35,012 nucleotides of DNA from Akkermansia muciniphila (GTDB lineage Bacteria; Verrucomicrobiota; Verrucomicrobiia; Limisphaerales; BJHT01). The notes under the pieces were generated by a model, which was given only the letters and a program-made list of their open reading frames with translations, was not told the origin of the DNA and ran no database searches. Position numbers and translations under genes: made by a program. The first letter of the stretch is position 1, and every line of letters starts with the position of its first letter. Below are positions 26,536-34,767 of this stretch, piece by piece. The DNA is taken from the NCBI GenBank assembly GCA_945861535.1, contig CAMAUZ010000080.1:1-35012 (forward strand), read 5' to 3'.

Positions 26536-27495
26536 ATGGCCTGGCCTGGCAAAAGTAAAAACAAACGGAAACGGCAGATGGAACGCCTCGACGTGAATCT
26601 GCGCAACGAGCGCGTCCGCGCCCAGCGCGTGCGCGTGCTCGGCGTCGGCTTCGGCGTGCTCTTCGCGCTCGTGGTGGTCGTGTTCGGCGTCTGGCGCGGC
26701 GGCGAGTGGGTGCTCGACCGCCTCGTGTTCGCCAGCGATCAGTTCGCCATCCAGCACATCGAGACGATCACCGACGGCGTGCTCGCGCCGCAGCACATCG
26801 AGAAATGGGCCGCCGTCCGCAAGGGGCAGAACCTGCTCGGGCTGAATCTCTGGGAGGTCAAACGCAACCTCGAGCTGGTGCCGATCATCCGCACCGCGTC
26901 CGTCGAGCGCACGCTGCCGCACACGCTCCGCATCCGCGTCGCCGAGCGCGAGCCGATTGCGCAGATCGTGTCGCTGACGGCCGATCCGAAGCTGGGCCTG
27001 CAAAACCGCGTGTATCACGTGGACCCGACCGGGCACGTCATGCTCCCGCTGGACCGCCGTCTCGCGGCGGATCCCGCGAGCCTGCCCGATGATTCCCTGC
27101 CCATGCTCACCGGCGTGAACGCGGCGGACTTCAGCCTGGAACGCGGGATTTCCACGCCGCAGTTCAAGGCGGCGCTCCAGCTCATCGACCAGTTTGAAGG
27201 CTCGCCGATGTCCGGCGTGGTGGACCTGCGGCGCATCGACGTTTCCGCGCCGGACGTGCTCACGGTCGTCACCGGTGCGGGCGCGGAAGTCACGCTGGCG
27301 CTGCACGATTTGGAGAAGCAACTGCGCCGCTGGCGGCAGATTCACGAGGCCGGCGTCAAGCTCGGCAAGCAGGTCGCCACGGCGGATTTGTCGGTCGTTC
27401 ACAACATCCCCGTGCGCTGGCTCGAGCCGGGCCAGGCCCCGCCGCAAAACCCATCGCCGGTCAAAAGCACCCGGCCAAGGAGGAGACATGTTTGA
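26536..27495 (+). CDS. ftsQ: cell division protein FtsQ
   Basis: It sits between ddl and ftsA, the standard ftsQ position. The 319 residues show a basic cytoplasmic N-terminus, one transmembrane helix (about 36-56, 'VLGVGFGVLFALVVVVFGV'), then a POTRA domain at about 72-140 ('FAIQHIETITDGVL..', 'KWAAVRKGQNLLGLNL', 'VERTLPHTLRIRVAEREPIA'). The FtsQ/DivIB beta domain follows. FtsQ binds FtsL and FtsB and recruits them to the septum. The gene overlaps ftsA by 8 nt. The Pro-rich C-terminus ends in a basic tail. Confidence 0.9.
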   Translation: MAWPGKSKNKRKRQMERLDVNLRNERVRAQRVRVLGVGFGVLFALVVVVFGVWRGGEWVLDRLVFASDQFAIQHIETITDGVLAPQHIEKWAAVRKGQNLLGLNLWEVKRNLELVPIIRTASVERTLPHTLRIRVAEREPIAQIVSLTADPKLGLQNRVYHVDPTGHVMLPLDRRLAADPASLPDDSLPMLTGVNAADFSLERGISTPQFKAALQLIDQFEGSPMSGVVDLRRIDVSAPDVLTVVTGAGAEVTLALHDLEKQLRRWRQIHEAGVKLGKQVATADLSVVHNIPVRWLEPGQAPPQNPSPVKSTRPRRRHV

Positions 27496-28726
27496 GAAGA
27501 AACGCACCATCATCGGACTGGAAACCGGCACCGCCAAAATCCGCGTCGCCGTCGGCGAGCAAAGCCCCACGGGCGCGCTCAACATCGTCCACGTCAGCGA
27601 GGTCGAGTCCAACGGCGTCGTCAAGGGCGAGATCGTGAACCCCGGCGCGGCGCTCGAGGATCTCCGCAATGCCCTCGCCAACGCCGAGGACCAGGCCAAC
27701 GTCGAGATCACCCATGTCGTCCTCGGCGTCACCGGCCGCCACGTCTCCGGCTTCAACAACCGCGGCGTGAAAATGATCCCCTCCGCCGACCGCGAGATCA
27801 CCGAAGAGGATGTCGAAGACGTGCTCAAGGACGCCAAGGCCGTCGCGCTGCCGAACGGCAACTTCATGATCCATTGCATCCGGCAGAATTTTAGCGTTGA
27901 TGCCCGCACCAACCTCCCCAGCCCAGTGGGCATTTGCGGCAGCCGCCTCGAGTCCCATCTCCATGTCGTGCATGGCAACAAGGATCGCACTCAGACGGCC
28001 TTTAAGCTCCTCAAACAGCTCGAACTGGGCGTGGACGAAATGGCCTTCACCGGCCTCGCCGCGGCCATGTCCCTCCTCGAACCCGAGCACAAGGAACTGG
28101 GCGCGCTGGTGATTGATCTCGGCGCGGGCACGACCGAATTCGTGGTCTATGCCAACCGCATCATCAAGCACACCGGCGTCGTCGCCGTCGGCGGTCACAA
28201 CGTCACCAACGACCTCGCCCTCGGCCTGCGCGTGTCGCAGGTCCAGGCCGAGCAGCTTAAAATCAAACACGGCGAAGCCATCGCCGACGACAGTTGCAAA
28301 GGGCAGATTCTCCACCTCCCCACCGATGTCGGACTGCCCCCGCGCCCGGTCAACCTCGAACATCTCCGGCGCATCCAGACCCTGCGCCTGACCGAGACCT
28401 TCGAGATCATCGCCGATGCCCTGACCGACAATGACCTGTGGGAATGCCTCGGTGCCGGCGTGTTCCTCTGCGGCGGCGGCAGCCGCACGCCGCGCATCCA
28501 GGAGCTCGCCGAAAAAGTTTTCCAGCTTCCCGTCACGCTCGGCAAATCCAGCCTGAGCGGTCCCACCAGCGTGACCTCCGTGCCCGAGTTCCAGGCCGCC
28601 ATCGGCCTCGTCCGCTTCGGCGCCTCCCAGCGCGCCCGCCGCTCGACCGGCGACTCGTTCATGGAACGCCTGGCCGAACCGCTGAAAGTCATCTCGTCCT
28701 GGCGCAACCCTGTCAAAGCGCGGTAA
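27488..28726 (+). CDS. ftsA: cell division protein FtsA
   Basis: FtsA is the actin-like protein that ties FtsZ filaments to the membrane and to later divisome proteins. The 412-residue protein has the actin-fold phosphate loop 1 'IIGLETGTAKIRVAVG', the 1C insertion ('REITEEDVEDVLKDA' and following), 'ALVIDLGAGTTEFVVYA' (phosphate 2), and 'FLCGGGSRTPRIQELAE' (adenosine motif). The last roughly 20 residues, 'FMERLAEPLKVISSWRNP', look amphipathic and basic, fitting the membrane-targeting helix. A strong AAGGAGGAG ribosome site lies at about 27476-27484 inside ftsQ, and the ATG at 27488 fixes the start. Confidence 0.95.
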   Translation: MFEKKRTIIGLETGTAKIRVAVGEQSPTGALNIVHVSEVESNGVVKGEIVNPGAALEDLRNALANAEDQANVEITHVVLGVTGRHVSGFNNRGVKMIPSADREITEEDVEDVLKDAKAVALPNGNFMIHCIRQNFSVDARTNLPSPVGICGSRLESHLHVVHGNKDRTQTAFKLLKQLELGVDEMAFTGLAAAMSLLEPEHKELGALVIDLGAGTTEFVVYANRIIKHTGVVAVGGHNVTNDLALGLRVSQVQAEQLKIKHGEAIADDSCKGQILHLPTDVGLPPRPVNLEHLRRIQTLRLTETFEIIADALTDNDLWECLGAGVFLCGGGSRTPRIQELAEKVFQLPVTLGKSSLSGPTSVTSVPEFQAAIGLVRFGASQRARRSTGDSFMERLAEPLKVISSWRNPVKAR

Positions 28727-28746
28727 TCCCCCACCCCTCGCTGCCT

Positions 28747-30114
28747 ATGATCCATCACACCGATTACCCGGCCGACGCCCCTGAACCCGCTGCCGTTCCG
28801 CGCCCCCTCACCGTCCGCTTCTTCGGCGTCGGCGACGCCGGCTGCAAAGCCCTCGAGCACCTTGCGCGTCTCGGCTTCACCAACGCCGAGTTCATCGCCG
28901 TCAACACCGACAGCCACGCACTGCACGCCTGCGCCATTGCGCACAAACTGCCCATCGGCACGCGCACCACGCACGGCCTCGGCACCGGCGGCGACATGCA
29001 GATCGGCCACACCGCCGCGCAGGAAGGCCTCGACCGCATGCGCCACTGGTGCAAAGGCGCGGACCTCGTCTTCTTCGTCACCAGCCTCGGCGGCGGGACC
29101 GGTTCCGGCGCGACCCCCGTGCTCGCCCGCCTCGCGCGCGAGTGCGAGGCCCTCGTGATCGTCATGGCCACGTTGCCCTTCGAGTTCGAAAGCCATGCCC
29201 GCCACCGCACCGCCGGCAACGCCCTCGACCAGCTCAAAGCCGCCGCCGATGCCGTCGTCACGCTCCCCCTCGCCAAACTCCTGAAACTCACCGGCGAAAA
29301 TCCCGCCGTGCCCCAAAGCCTCGCCCTCACCTACGACCTGCTCGGCCAGTCCGTCGCCGGCATCTGGCGGCTGCTCCACGGCGACCATCTGCTCAAGCTC
29401 GATTTCGCCAACCTCCGCGCCGTGTTCCGCGGACGCCACGCCGAGAGCGCCTTCGCCACCGTCGAGGCCACCGGCCCCAACCGCGCGCGCGAAATCATGG
29501 AAAAACTCACCGCGCACCCCCTCCTCGAACACGGCCAGATACTCGCCGAAGCCACCTCCGTCCTCGTCAGCTTCGCCGCCGCCGGCGACCTCGGCATGAA
29601 CGAAATCGGCCGCGTCATGGAAGACCTCAACCGCCACTGCGTCCACGCCCAACCGGCCTTCGGCGCGGTGCTTGATCCGGCGCTGGGCGAGCGCCTCCTC
29701 GTCACCGTCTTCGCTGCGCGCCATTCCTCCGCGAAGCACCTCACCCACGCCCCAGCACATCCCATCACCGCCCCCGCGCCCGCCCCCGCGCCGGTGCCCG
29801 CTCCAGCCCCCGAGACGGACATCATCCTCGAGCCAGTCCAGGAACCCCTCCTGCCCACCCTGCCCCCCTCCCGCATCCCCGCGACCCTCGACGAACCAGC
29901 CGCCGCACCCGCTTCCGCCCCCGCCCCCGCCGCCTCGCGTTCCCGCACTGGCAACGGCGGCGTTGCGCGCCCCAAGCCCGCCCGCCCGCAACAACAGCAA
30001 CTCCCCCTCGAAGCCATGACCAAAGGCCGCTTCGAGAAATGCGAACCCACCTACTACAAAGGCGAGGACCTCGACATCCCCACCGTCCACCGCCGCCGCA
30101 CCGTGTTGAACTGA
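28747..30114 (+). CDS. ftsZ: highly divergent FtsZ
   Basis: FtsZ is the GTP-dependent tubulin homologue that forms the division ring. The 455-residue protein keeps the tubulin signature GGGTGSG at residues 115-121, but the N-terminal nucleotide loop is G27-V-G-D-A-G-C in place of the usual GVGGGGxN. The T7 loop reads D219-F-A-N222, where almost all FtsZ have DFAD; the second aspartate takes part in GTP hydrolysis by the neighbouring subunit. After the core (to about 330) comes a Pro/Ala linker of about 100 residues. The end, 'GEDLDIPTVHRRR', closely matches the conserved FtsZ tail (DIPxFLRR) that binds FtsA. Position after ftsA supports the name. Divergent FtsZ proteins are known from Verrucomicrobia. 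The start ATG at 28747 avoids an ftsA overlap frame. Confidence 0.9.
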   Translation: MIHHTDYPADAPEPAAVPRPLTVRFFGVGDAGCKALEHLARLGFTNAEFIAVNTDSHALHACAIAHKLPIGTRTTHGLGTGGDMQIGHTAAQEGLDRMRHWCKGADLVFFVTSLGGGTGSGATPVLARLARECEALVIVMATLPFEFESHARHRTAGNALDQLKAAADAVVTLPLAKLLKLTGENPAVPQSLALTYDLLGQSVAGIWRLLHGDHLLKLDFANLRAVFRGRHAESAFATVEATGPNRAREIMEKLTAHPLLEHGQILAEATSVLVSFAAAGDLGMNEIGRVMEDLNRHCVHAQPAFGAVLDPALGERLLVTVFAARHSSAKHLTHAPAHPITAPAPAPAPVPAPAPETDIILEPVQEPLLPTLPPSRIPATLDEPAAAPASAPAPAASRSRTGNGGVARPKPARPQQQQLPLEAMTKGRFEKCEPTYYKGEDLDIPTVHRRRTVLN

Positions 30115-30220
30115 CCGTCACGCCACCGCGCGCCGCTCCGGCCTTCTGACTTGCGACTCTGCTCCCACCTCCGCCTCGCCCGCTAACCCGCAACCCCACC
30201 GCAGTCGCCACCACCTGGTA

Positions 30221-30241
30221 GGGACGCGTTGTGCGCGTCCC
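30221..30241. repeat. 8-bp perfect hairpin after ftsZ
   Basis: GGGACGCG-TTGTG-CGCGTCCC (30221-30241) lies about 105 nt after the ftsZ stop. There is no T-tract on the + strand, so a classical terminator is unlikely. It resembles the hairpin-arm elements of the window. I see no gene in 30115-30367. Confidence 0.5.
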
Positions 30242-30310
30242 CAACTAAGCCCCCGTTTGGCCGCACCCGCCTTAGTGCCTCCGATTCGCCCATCCCCTCC
30301 GCCCATCGGG

Positions 30311-30342
30311 AAAAAGTTAGGGCCGCGCGCAGCGCGGCCCTA
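30311..30342 (-). terminator. intrinsic terminator candidate for the 30368-31348 gene
   Basis: TAGGGCCGCGC-GCA-GCGCGGCCCTA (30318-30342) is a perfect 11-bp stem. Read on the - strand it is followed by AACTTTTT, about 25 nt after the stop of the - strand gene. That is a good rho-independent terminator. It may also be a member of the hairpin repeats recruited to this role. Confidence 0.5.
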
Positions 30343-30367
30343 CCGAGTGGCTTCCGACTCTCCGCGC

Positions 30368-31348
30368 TCACACAGCCGTCCAGCTCTGTTTGGGTCCCGG
30401 ACCGCTCGAGCCGGAGCCGTTGCGGGCTTGGAGCCAGAGTTGGTAGGTCTGACCGGCCACGAAGGTGATGTCTCCGGGGATGGTGACTTCCAGCGCGCCG
30501 ACGGCGCCGATGGCGAGTTGTTCGGGCATTGCGCCGGGGCCTTGTCGCCAGGCTTCGAGACGGGTGGCGTCGTTCGGCAGGGCGGCGGTGCTCAGGCGGC
30601 GGGTGGCGGGCGTCCAGGTGGTGGTGGTCGGCGCGGTGGGGATGGCTTGGACGGCACCGCGTAGCAGCGCGACATCGAACAAGGTGTCCACCAGCTCGGG
30701 CGTGTCCTTCCAGACTTGGAGGCCGATGCCGACCATGTTCAGCAGGGCTGCCGCCGCGCCTTTGCGGATGGGTTCTTGATTCAGGCGGGCGTCTTCGAGG
30801 GTGGTCTTGGCGGTGTTCTGCGTGGTGCGCAGGGCGCGGGCATCGGTGTAGAAGTCGGCCACGGTCTCGCCGAGGGCGATGAGGGTCGCCTTGCCGACTT
30901 GCTGGCTCAGGCGGATGGCGAAGTCGCGGCCGGCATCGAGGCGGGCATCGTAGGTGCCGGCGGTGAGAGTCTCGCGGCCGTTCGGGAGGAGGAGCATGTA
31001 GGTGGTGCCTTGGTAGGCCACGACGCTGCGGATGGTGATGTCCCAGGTTTCGATCAGGCTGTTGGTGTCCGCGTCGGGTTTGTGGGTGAGGCTGTCCAGT
31101 TTCTCGGTAAAGGCGAGGGTCCGGGCCGGGAGGGTGGCCTCGGCGTTGGCGATGGCGGTTTCCCCGGCCTCCCAAGCGGCCGTGGCGGTGTCGAGCAGGG
31201 TCAGGGCCGGAGTGAAGGCCGCATGCGCGGCGGCGGCGGCGACCAGCCGGGGCCGGGTGTCCGCGAGGATTTCGCTCAGCAGCGGGTAGCGACCCACGGT
31301 GGCGACATCGAATTGGTTGCTGGCATATTTGGACGGTTCTGTTGGCAT
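30368..31348 (-). CDS. unrecognised protein with helical N-terminus and fibronectin-like C-terminus
   Basis: I do not recognise the family. The 326-residue product has no signal peptide (MPTEPSKYASNQFDVATVG). Residues about 20-210 are rich in Ala, Leu, Thr and charged residues with few prolines, probably helical bundles ('LVAAAAAHAAFTPALTLLDTA', 'FTEKLDSLTHKPDADTNSLI'). The last roughly 80 residues look like a beta-sandwich of the fibronectin type III kind ('TTTTWTPATRRLSTAALP', 'ITFVAGQTYQLWLQARNGSG'). Composition and frame length argue for a real gene, and a terminator-like hairpin follows it. It lies downstream of the TIR-STAND gene but 674 nt away across repeats, so an operon is doubtful. 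Confidence 0.7.
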   Translation of the reverse strand: MPTEPSKYASNQFDVATVGRYPLLSEILADTRPRLVAAAAAHAAFTPALTLLDTATAAWEAGETAIANAEATLPARTLAFTEKLDSLTHKPDADTNSLIETWDITIRSVVAYQGTTYMLLLPNGRETLTAGTYDARLDAGRDFAIRLSQQVGKATLIALGETVADFYTDARALRTTQNTAKTTLEDARLNQEPIRKGAAAALLNMVGIGLQVWKDTPELVDTLFDVALLRGAVQAIPTAPTTTTWTPATRRLSTAALPNDATRLEAWRQGPGAMPEQLAIGAVGALEVTIPGDITFVAGQTYQLWLQARNGSGSSGPGPKQSWTAV

Positions 31349-31514
31349 GATGTTTTTAGGGGTTGAGGTTTAAGGGACGGAAAGGGGTGGGGATGGTGGG
31401 TCGCGGTGGATGGTCGGGGGAGAGGCGGGGAGGAAGGAGAAGTGGCAGCGGATGACCGGCGGAGCAACGGCAAGGGTGGCGGTGCGGTCTGGCAAGTCCG
31501 GCGGCACAATCCCC

Positions 31515-31703
31515 AGCTCGGCCAAGCGCCAGCGGATAGGGCGGGAGGCTTCCGCAAGGTCGGCAAAGGGGCAGCGGAGGTTCGGGGACGCATCGGGGAG
31601 CTTGGAGATGGGGTTCCGAAGGTTCCGGGGCGCTTCCGGGAGGTCCAGGATGGGGTTCTGGAGGTTCCGAGACGCGGCGGGGATTGGGGAACTGGTGCGC
31701 GGG
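31515..31703. repeat. degenerate 21/42-bp tandem repeat with heptad periodicity
   Basis: Nine successive 21-nt units start at 31515, 31536, 31557, 31578, 31599, 31620, 31641, 31662 and 31683. Alternate units resemble each other more (AGGTTCCGGGGCGC type and AG-TTGGAGATGGGG type), giving a 42-nt higher period. On the - strand an open frame runs through it and reads as heptads with Leu or Ile first (LPEAPRN, LRNPISK, LPDASPN, LRCPFAD, LAEASRP). The frame has no convincing start, because upstream it reads through palindromic elements. I list it as a repeat, not a gene. Confidence 0.6.
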
Positions 31704-31713
31704 AATGGCGGGG

Positions 31714-31899
31714 TCCCGGAGGGACGTATGATAATAGCCCAGTGCTTTAGCACTGGGTTGGGCGGGAGGGGAAGCGAGTCCCGAAGGGACGAATGAATCG
31801 GGCGGGTGGGGTTCAGTCGTCCCTTCGGGACTTGGGGGTTCCGGGTGGGGTGTGACCCAGCGCTAAAGCACTGGGCTATTGTCGGGCGTCCCTGCGGGA
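31714..31899. repeat. long inverted repeat with hairpin arms
   Basis: Arms of about 82 nt (31714-31795 and 31817-31899) are complementary in order. Both carry AATAGCCCAGTGCTTTAGC-type sequence and GTCCCGAAGGGAC-type hairpins. The centre is only about 20 nt. It lies in the 674-nt gap between two - strand genes, which is entirely repeats. Confidence 0.8.
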
Positions 31900-31912
31900 C
31901 TGGGGGTGCGGT

Positions 31913-31991
31913 GGTAGGGCGCGTCTGTCCCCAGCGCGCCGGTGGGGCGTGCGGATGGTCCGGCGGCGCGGTGAGGACACCGCGCCCTACC
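31913..31991. repeat. GGTAGGGCGCGG inverted repeat, intergenic copy
   Basis: The right arm (31961-31991) contains GCGCGGTG-TCCT-CACCGCGC, a hairpin when read as the complement, and ends GCGCCCTACC. The left arm from 31913 is a more diverged complement. The 31-nt right arm is identical to that of the copy at 33154-33184 inside the TIR-STAND gene. Confidence 0.8.
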
Positions 31992-32022
31992 AGCGGTGGG
32001 TTGGCGTTGGCTCCGGTGGGGT

Positions 32023-34638
32023 TCATGCTTGGCACTCCTGGAGGGTGGCTTGCGCTTTCACGAGTTCGGTGTGGCTGAGGGAGGTGTAGAGGGCCACGGC
32101 CTGCTGGGCATGGGGCAGCGCCTCCTTCCGGCGGTCCTGGCGCAGCAGGGCCATCGCGAGGCGGTGGTGGTTGCTGGCCACCAGTTCCTTGCGGCCGACC
32201 TTTTCAGCCATGGGCAGGGCCTCCCGCGCCCGCGCCTCGGCTTCCTTCCAGTCTTCGCGGTCCAGCGCCAACTCCGCCAGATTGCCGGTGTAGATGGCCA
32301 CGCCCTCAGCATGCCCCACCGCGCGGGCGATGCGCAGGGCCTCGCGGAAATCCCGCTCCGCCGCCGGGTAGTCCTCCATGGAGCTCTCAATGTTCGCCAC
32401 GGTATTCAGGCCGCTGGCCACATCCGCGCTCTCCGCCGACAAGGAACGGAGTAGCTCGACGACCTGGCGGGCGTCCGCGAGGGCGGCGCGGTAATCCTGC
32501 TTCAACCGATGGCCAAGGCTGCGCAACTGGAGGGCAGTGGACTGTTCCCGCACTCCGTCCTGGGCCTGGGTCCAGTGGGCGGCCGCCCGCGCGGCACAGG
32601 CCAGAACTTCGTCACCCTGGCGCCGGAGGTAATGCACCCAGCCGGCTTCGTAGGCACGCCAGCCGGCTTTGTCATCGTCCCCGGCGGCTAAAGCTCTGGT
32701 CTCGGACTGGAGGTTCAGCGCCAGCCATTCATCCCAGCGGCCGGTGAAGTTGAGGAAGCTTATCAGGGCGTCGCAGACGGTCTGAAGGCGCGGGTTTGGC
32801 CCAGCCACGAAGAGGGGGATGGCGGGAGCCACGGTCGGCCACGCGGCCTCGAGGATGGGGAAGCGGGCGTGCTGCTCGTAGCCATTCTCCACGATGAGGG
32901 CGTAGGCGCGGTTTTCCAGACTCTTCGCGGTGGCGGCCATGAGGGCGGGGAACTTGTGGCGCAGGAAGTCCGCCACCATGGGCACCAGAGTGTAGGCGCG
33001 CTCCTCCTGGTCCGGCACGACGAGCGAGCGGTTGGCGAGGGAGCGGAGGGCCACCTCCACGGCGGCGAGGTCGAAGGCGTTGGTAGGGCGCGGCGTCCTC
33101 ACCGCGCCGTCGGGGGACGGGGGGTTCGCGAGGTTGGGAGATGCTCCGGCGTTCGGCGGCGCGGTGAGGACACCGCGCCCTACCTTTGTGGCGGGGGAGG
33201 GAGGCGCATTCGGAGCCGGAGCGCCGAGCATTGCTCGGCCCGGTGACGACGGGTGGTCCGTGCCGAGCAATGCTCGGCGCTCCGCACCGGCCACGGTGGC
33301 GATGTGCGCCACGGTGGCGGGTTGGGTGAAGTAGCTCAGGGCTACCAGCACCTTGGTTTCCGCTTCGGAGAAGTCCTTCGCGAGGTCGCCGAAGATGAAT
33401 TCCAAGGGGTCGTTGCCTTCGGGACAGCTCCGCAGGTAGTCAATGGCACCGGTGAAGGTGCGGCAGTTGCCCCGGCCTAGTTGGCCAGCGGTCCAGCGCA
33501 GGAGCAGGGGCTTCCCGCCGGTCTGGGTGTAGAGGACGATGCGCTCGGCTTCGTTCGTCTTCGCGAGGAGTTTGTTGCGGCGGGCCAAATCCGCGAGCAG
33601 GGCCAGGGCGGCGTCCTGGTCGAGCTGTTCCAGGATGAGCAGTTCCGCTCCAGCCGAGAGGCGGCGACGGCTGGTGAGGATGGCCTTGCAGCCGCCGGGG
33701 AGGCGTTTGACAAAGTTGAAGAGCTGGTCGCGGTCGCCTTTGGTGAGGGACTCCAGATTATCGAGGATGAGGAGGACTTTGAGCGGGCGGAGGGCTTCGA
33801 GGAGGAGCCGGGGGCGGTCGGTGTCGGCGGATTTGCCAAAGTCGGTGAGGCCCAGCTCGCGGGCGAGTTCACTGAGCATCTCCTGAAAGCCCGGAATGAG
33901 CTTGGTGTCGAGGTAACGCTCGCCGTCGTCATCCATCTCCCGGTCCTTGACGGAGGTGAAGAGGATGCGGTCGAAGAGGCCCGGAGGACAATCGTAGGCG
34001 GCGCGGATGGCCAGGGAGGTCTTGCCCATGCCGCCGGGGCCGTCAATGAGCGCACCCCAGGTGCGGGCTTCGGGAGAGAGGGCGTCGCGGATTTGCTGGA
34101 GTTCGGCGGTGCGGCCGAAGAAGGGCTGGAGGCGGGGGAGGTTGTTGGGGGTGGAGGTGTGGAGGGGTTTGTCGTTGGGAGGAGTGGGCTTCGTGTAATG
34201 GTCCTTGGGGTGGCGTTCGTTCAGGGCCAGGCGTTCCAAGATGAGGGTGGCGGCGCTCTCCGGTGTTTCAGTGTCGAGATCGACGTAGCCGGCGAGACCT
34301 TCGAGGGCTTCGGGTTCGACGCGAGCGAATCGGGTGAGCATGATTCGCTTTCCCTTTCGCTTCTTCAGCAGGCCGCGAATAGTTTTCCACTCCAAGCCGC
34401 ACCATTCCTTTTTGTCGTACCCGGGACACAGGATAGCGACAATGAGATCGGATTTGTCGCGGTATAGTTTCGTCAGGTGGGCGACGAGATCGGCCTGCGC
34501 GAATTCGGCGCGATGGAATTTGTCATAGAGAATTTTCTCCTCTTTGAAGCGAGCCGCGAGGATCTCGGCCACCTTGGCGACAAAGTCGCGCTTCTCTCCG
34601 GCAAAGGAGAACGCTATGCGAAACCGACGGGGAGTCAT
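32023..34638 (-). CDS. TIR-STAND NTPase-TPR protein (NLR-like, probable defence protein)
   Basis: The 871-residue protein has three parts. Residues about 4-140 form a TIR domain ('FRIAFSFAGEKRDFVAKVAEI', then 'LIVAILCPGYDKKEWCGLEW'); the WCxxE glutamate matches the catalytic residue of NAD-cleaving TIRs. Residues about 175-440 form a STAND/NB-ARC NTPase: Walker A 'GPGGMGKTSLA', Walker B 'VLLILDNLE', and sensor 'AILTSRRR'. A winged helix follows, interrupted at about 452-519 by repeat-derived sequence, then C-terminal TPR-like helices ('GNLAELALDREDWKEAEARA'). In bacteria such proteins sense phage proteins through the repeats, oligomerise and deplete NAD+. That role is inferred here. ATG 34638 is preferred over a TTG at 34677. 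No partner gene is adjacent. Confidence 0.85.
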   Translation of the reverse strand: MTPRRFRIAFSFAGEKRDFVAKVAEILAARFKEEKILYDKFHRAEFAQADLVAHLTKLYRDKSDLIVAILCPGYDKKEWCGLEWKTIRGLLKKRKGKRIMLTRFARVEPEALEGLAGYVDLDTETPESAATLILERLALNERHPKDHYTKPTPPNDKPLHTSTPNNLPRLQPFFGRTAELQQIRDALSPEARTWGALIDGPGGMGKTSLAIRAAYDCPPGLFDRILFTSVKDREMDDDGERYLDTKLIPGFQEMLSELARELGLTDFGKSADTDRPRLLLEALRPLKVLLILDNLESLTKGDRDQLFNFVKRLPGGCKAILTSRRRLSAGAELLILEQLDQDAALALLADLARRNKLLAKTNEAERIVLYTQTGGKPLLLRWTAGQLGRGNCRTFTGAIDYLRSCPEGNDPLEFIFGDLAKDFSEAETKVLVALSYFTQPATVAHIATVAGAERRALLGTDHPSSPGRAMLGAPAPNAPPSPATKVGRGVLTAPPNAGASPNLANPPSPDGAVRTPRPTNAFDLAAVEVALRSLANRSLVVPDQEERAYTLVPMVADFLRHKFPALMAATAKSLENRAYALIVENGYEQHARFPILEAAWPTVAPAIPLFVAGPNPRLQTVCDALISFLNFTGRWDEWLALNLQSETRALAAGDDDKAGWRAYEAGWVHYLRRQGDEVLACAARAAAHWTQAQDGVREQSTALQLRSLGHRLKQDYRAALADARQVVELLRSLSAESADVASGLNTVANIESSMEDYPAAERDFREALRIARAVGHAEGVAIYTGNLAELALDREDWKEAEARAREALPMAEKVGRKELVASNHHRLAMALLRQDRRKEALPHAQQAVALYTSLSHTELVKAQATLQECQA
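33082..33184. repeat. GGTAGGGCGCGG inverted repeat, in-gene copy
   Basis: Arms 33082-33112 and 33154-33184 are inverted copies differing at about two of 31 positions. The right arm is identical to 31961-31991. On the coding strand it supplies the words VGRGVLTAPP and DGAVRTPRPTN in the TIR-STAND protein. Confidence 0.9.
33218..33283. repeat. perfect 22-nt inverted repeat inside TIR-STAND gene
   Basis: Arms 33218-33239 and 33262-33283 are perfect complements. Each contains GCCGAGCATTGCTCGGC, itself a palindrome around one base. The unit spans 66 nt, exactly 22 codons, so insertion keeps the frame. It is adjacent to the previous element. Confidence 0.9.
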
Positions 34639-34767
34639 ACCGGGGTGGAGAGTAGGGACGGCGGGGGAGGAAGGCAAGGGGCGGGGTGGGAAAAGGCAAA
34701 AGGGGGACTGGGGAGGGCAAAAGGGGAAAGGAAGGGAGTGGGGGAGCAGGCGGGGCGGGGTTTGGGT

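Noticed and set aside
31370-32035. 221-residue - strand open frame
   Set aside because: Its first half is translated palindromic elements and its second half the tandem array; there is no natural start, so I describe it as repeats.
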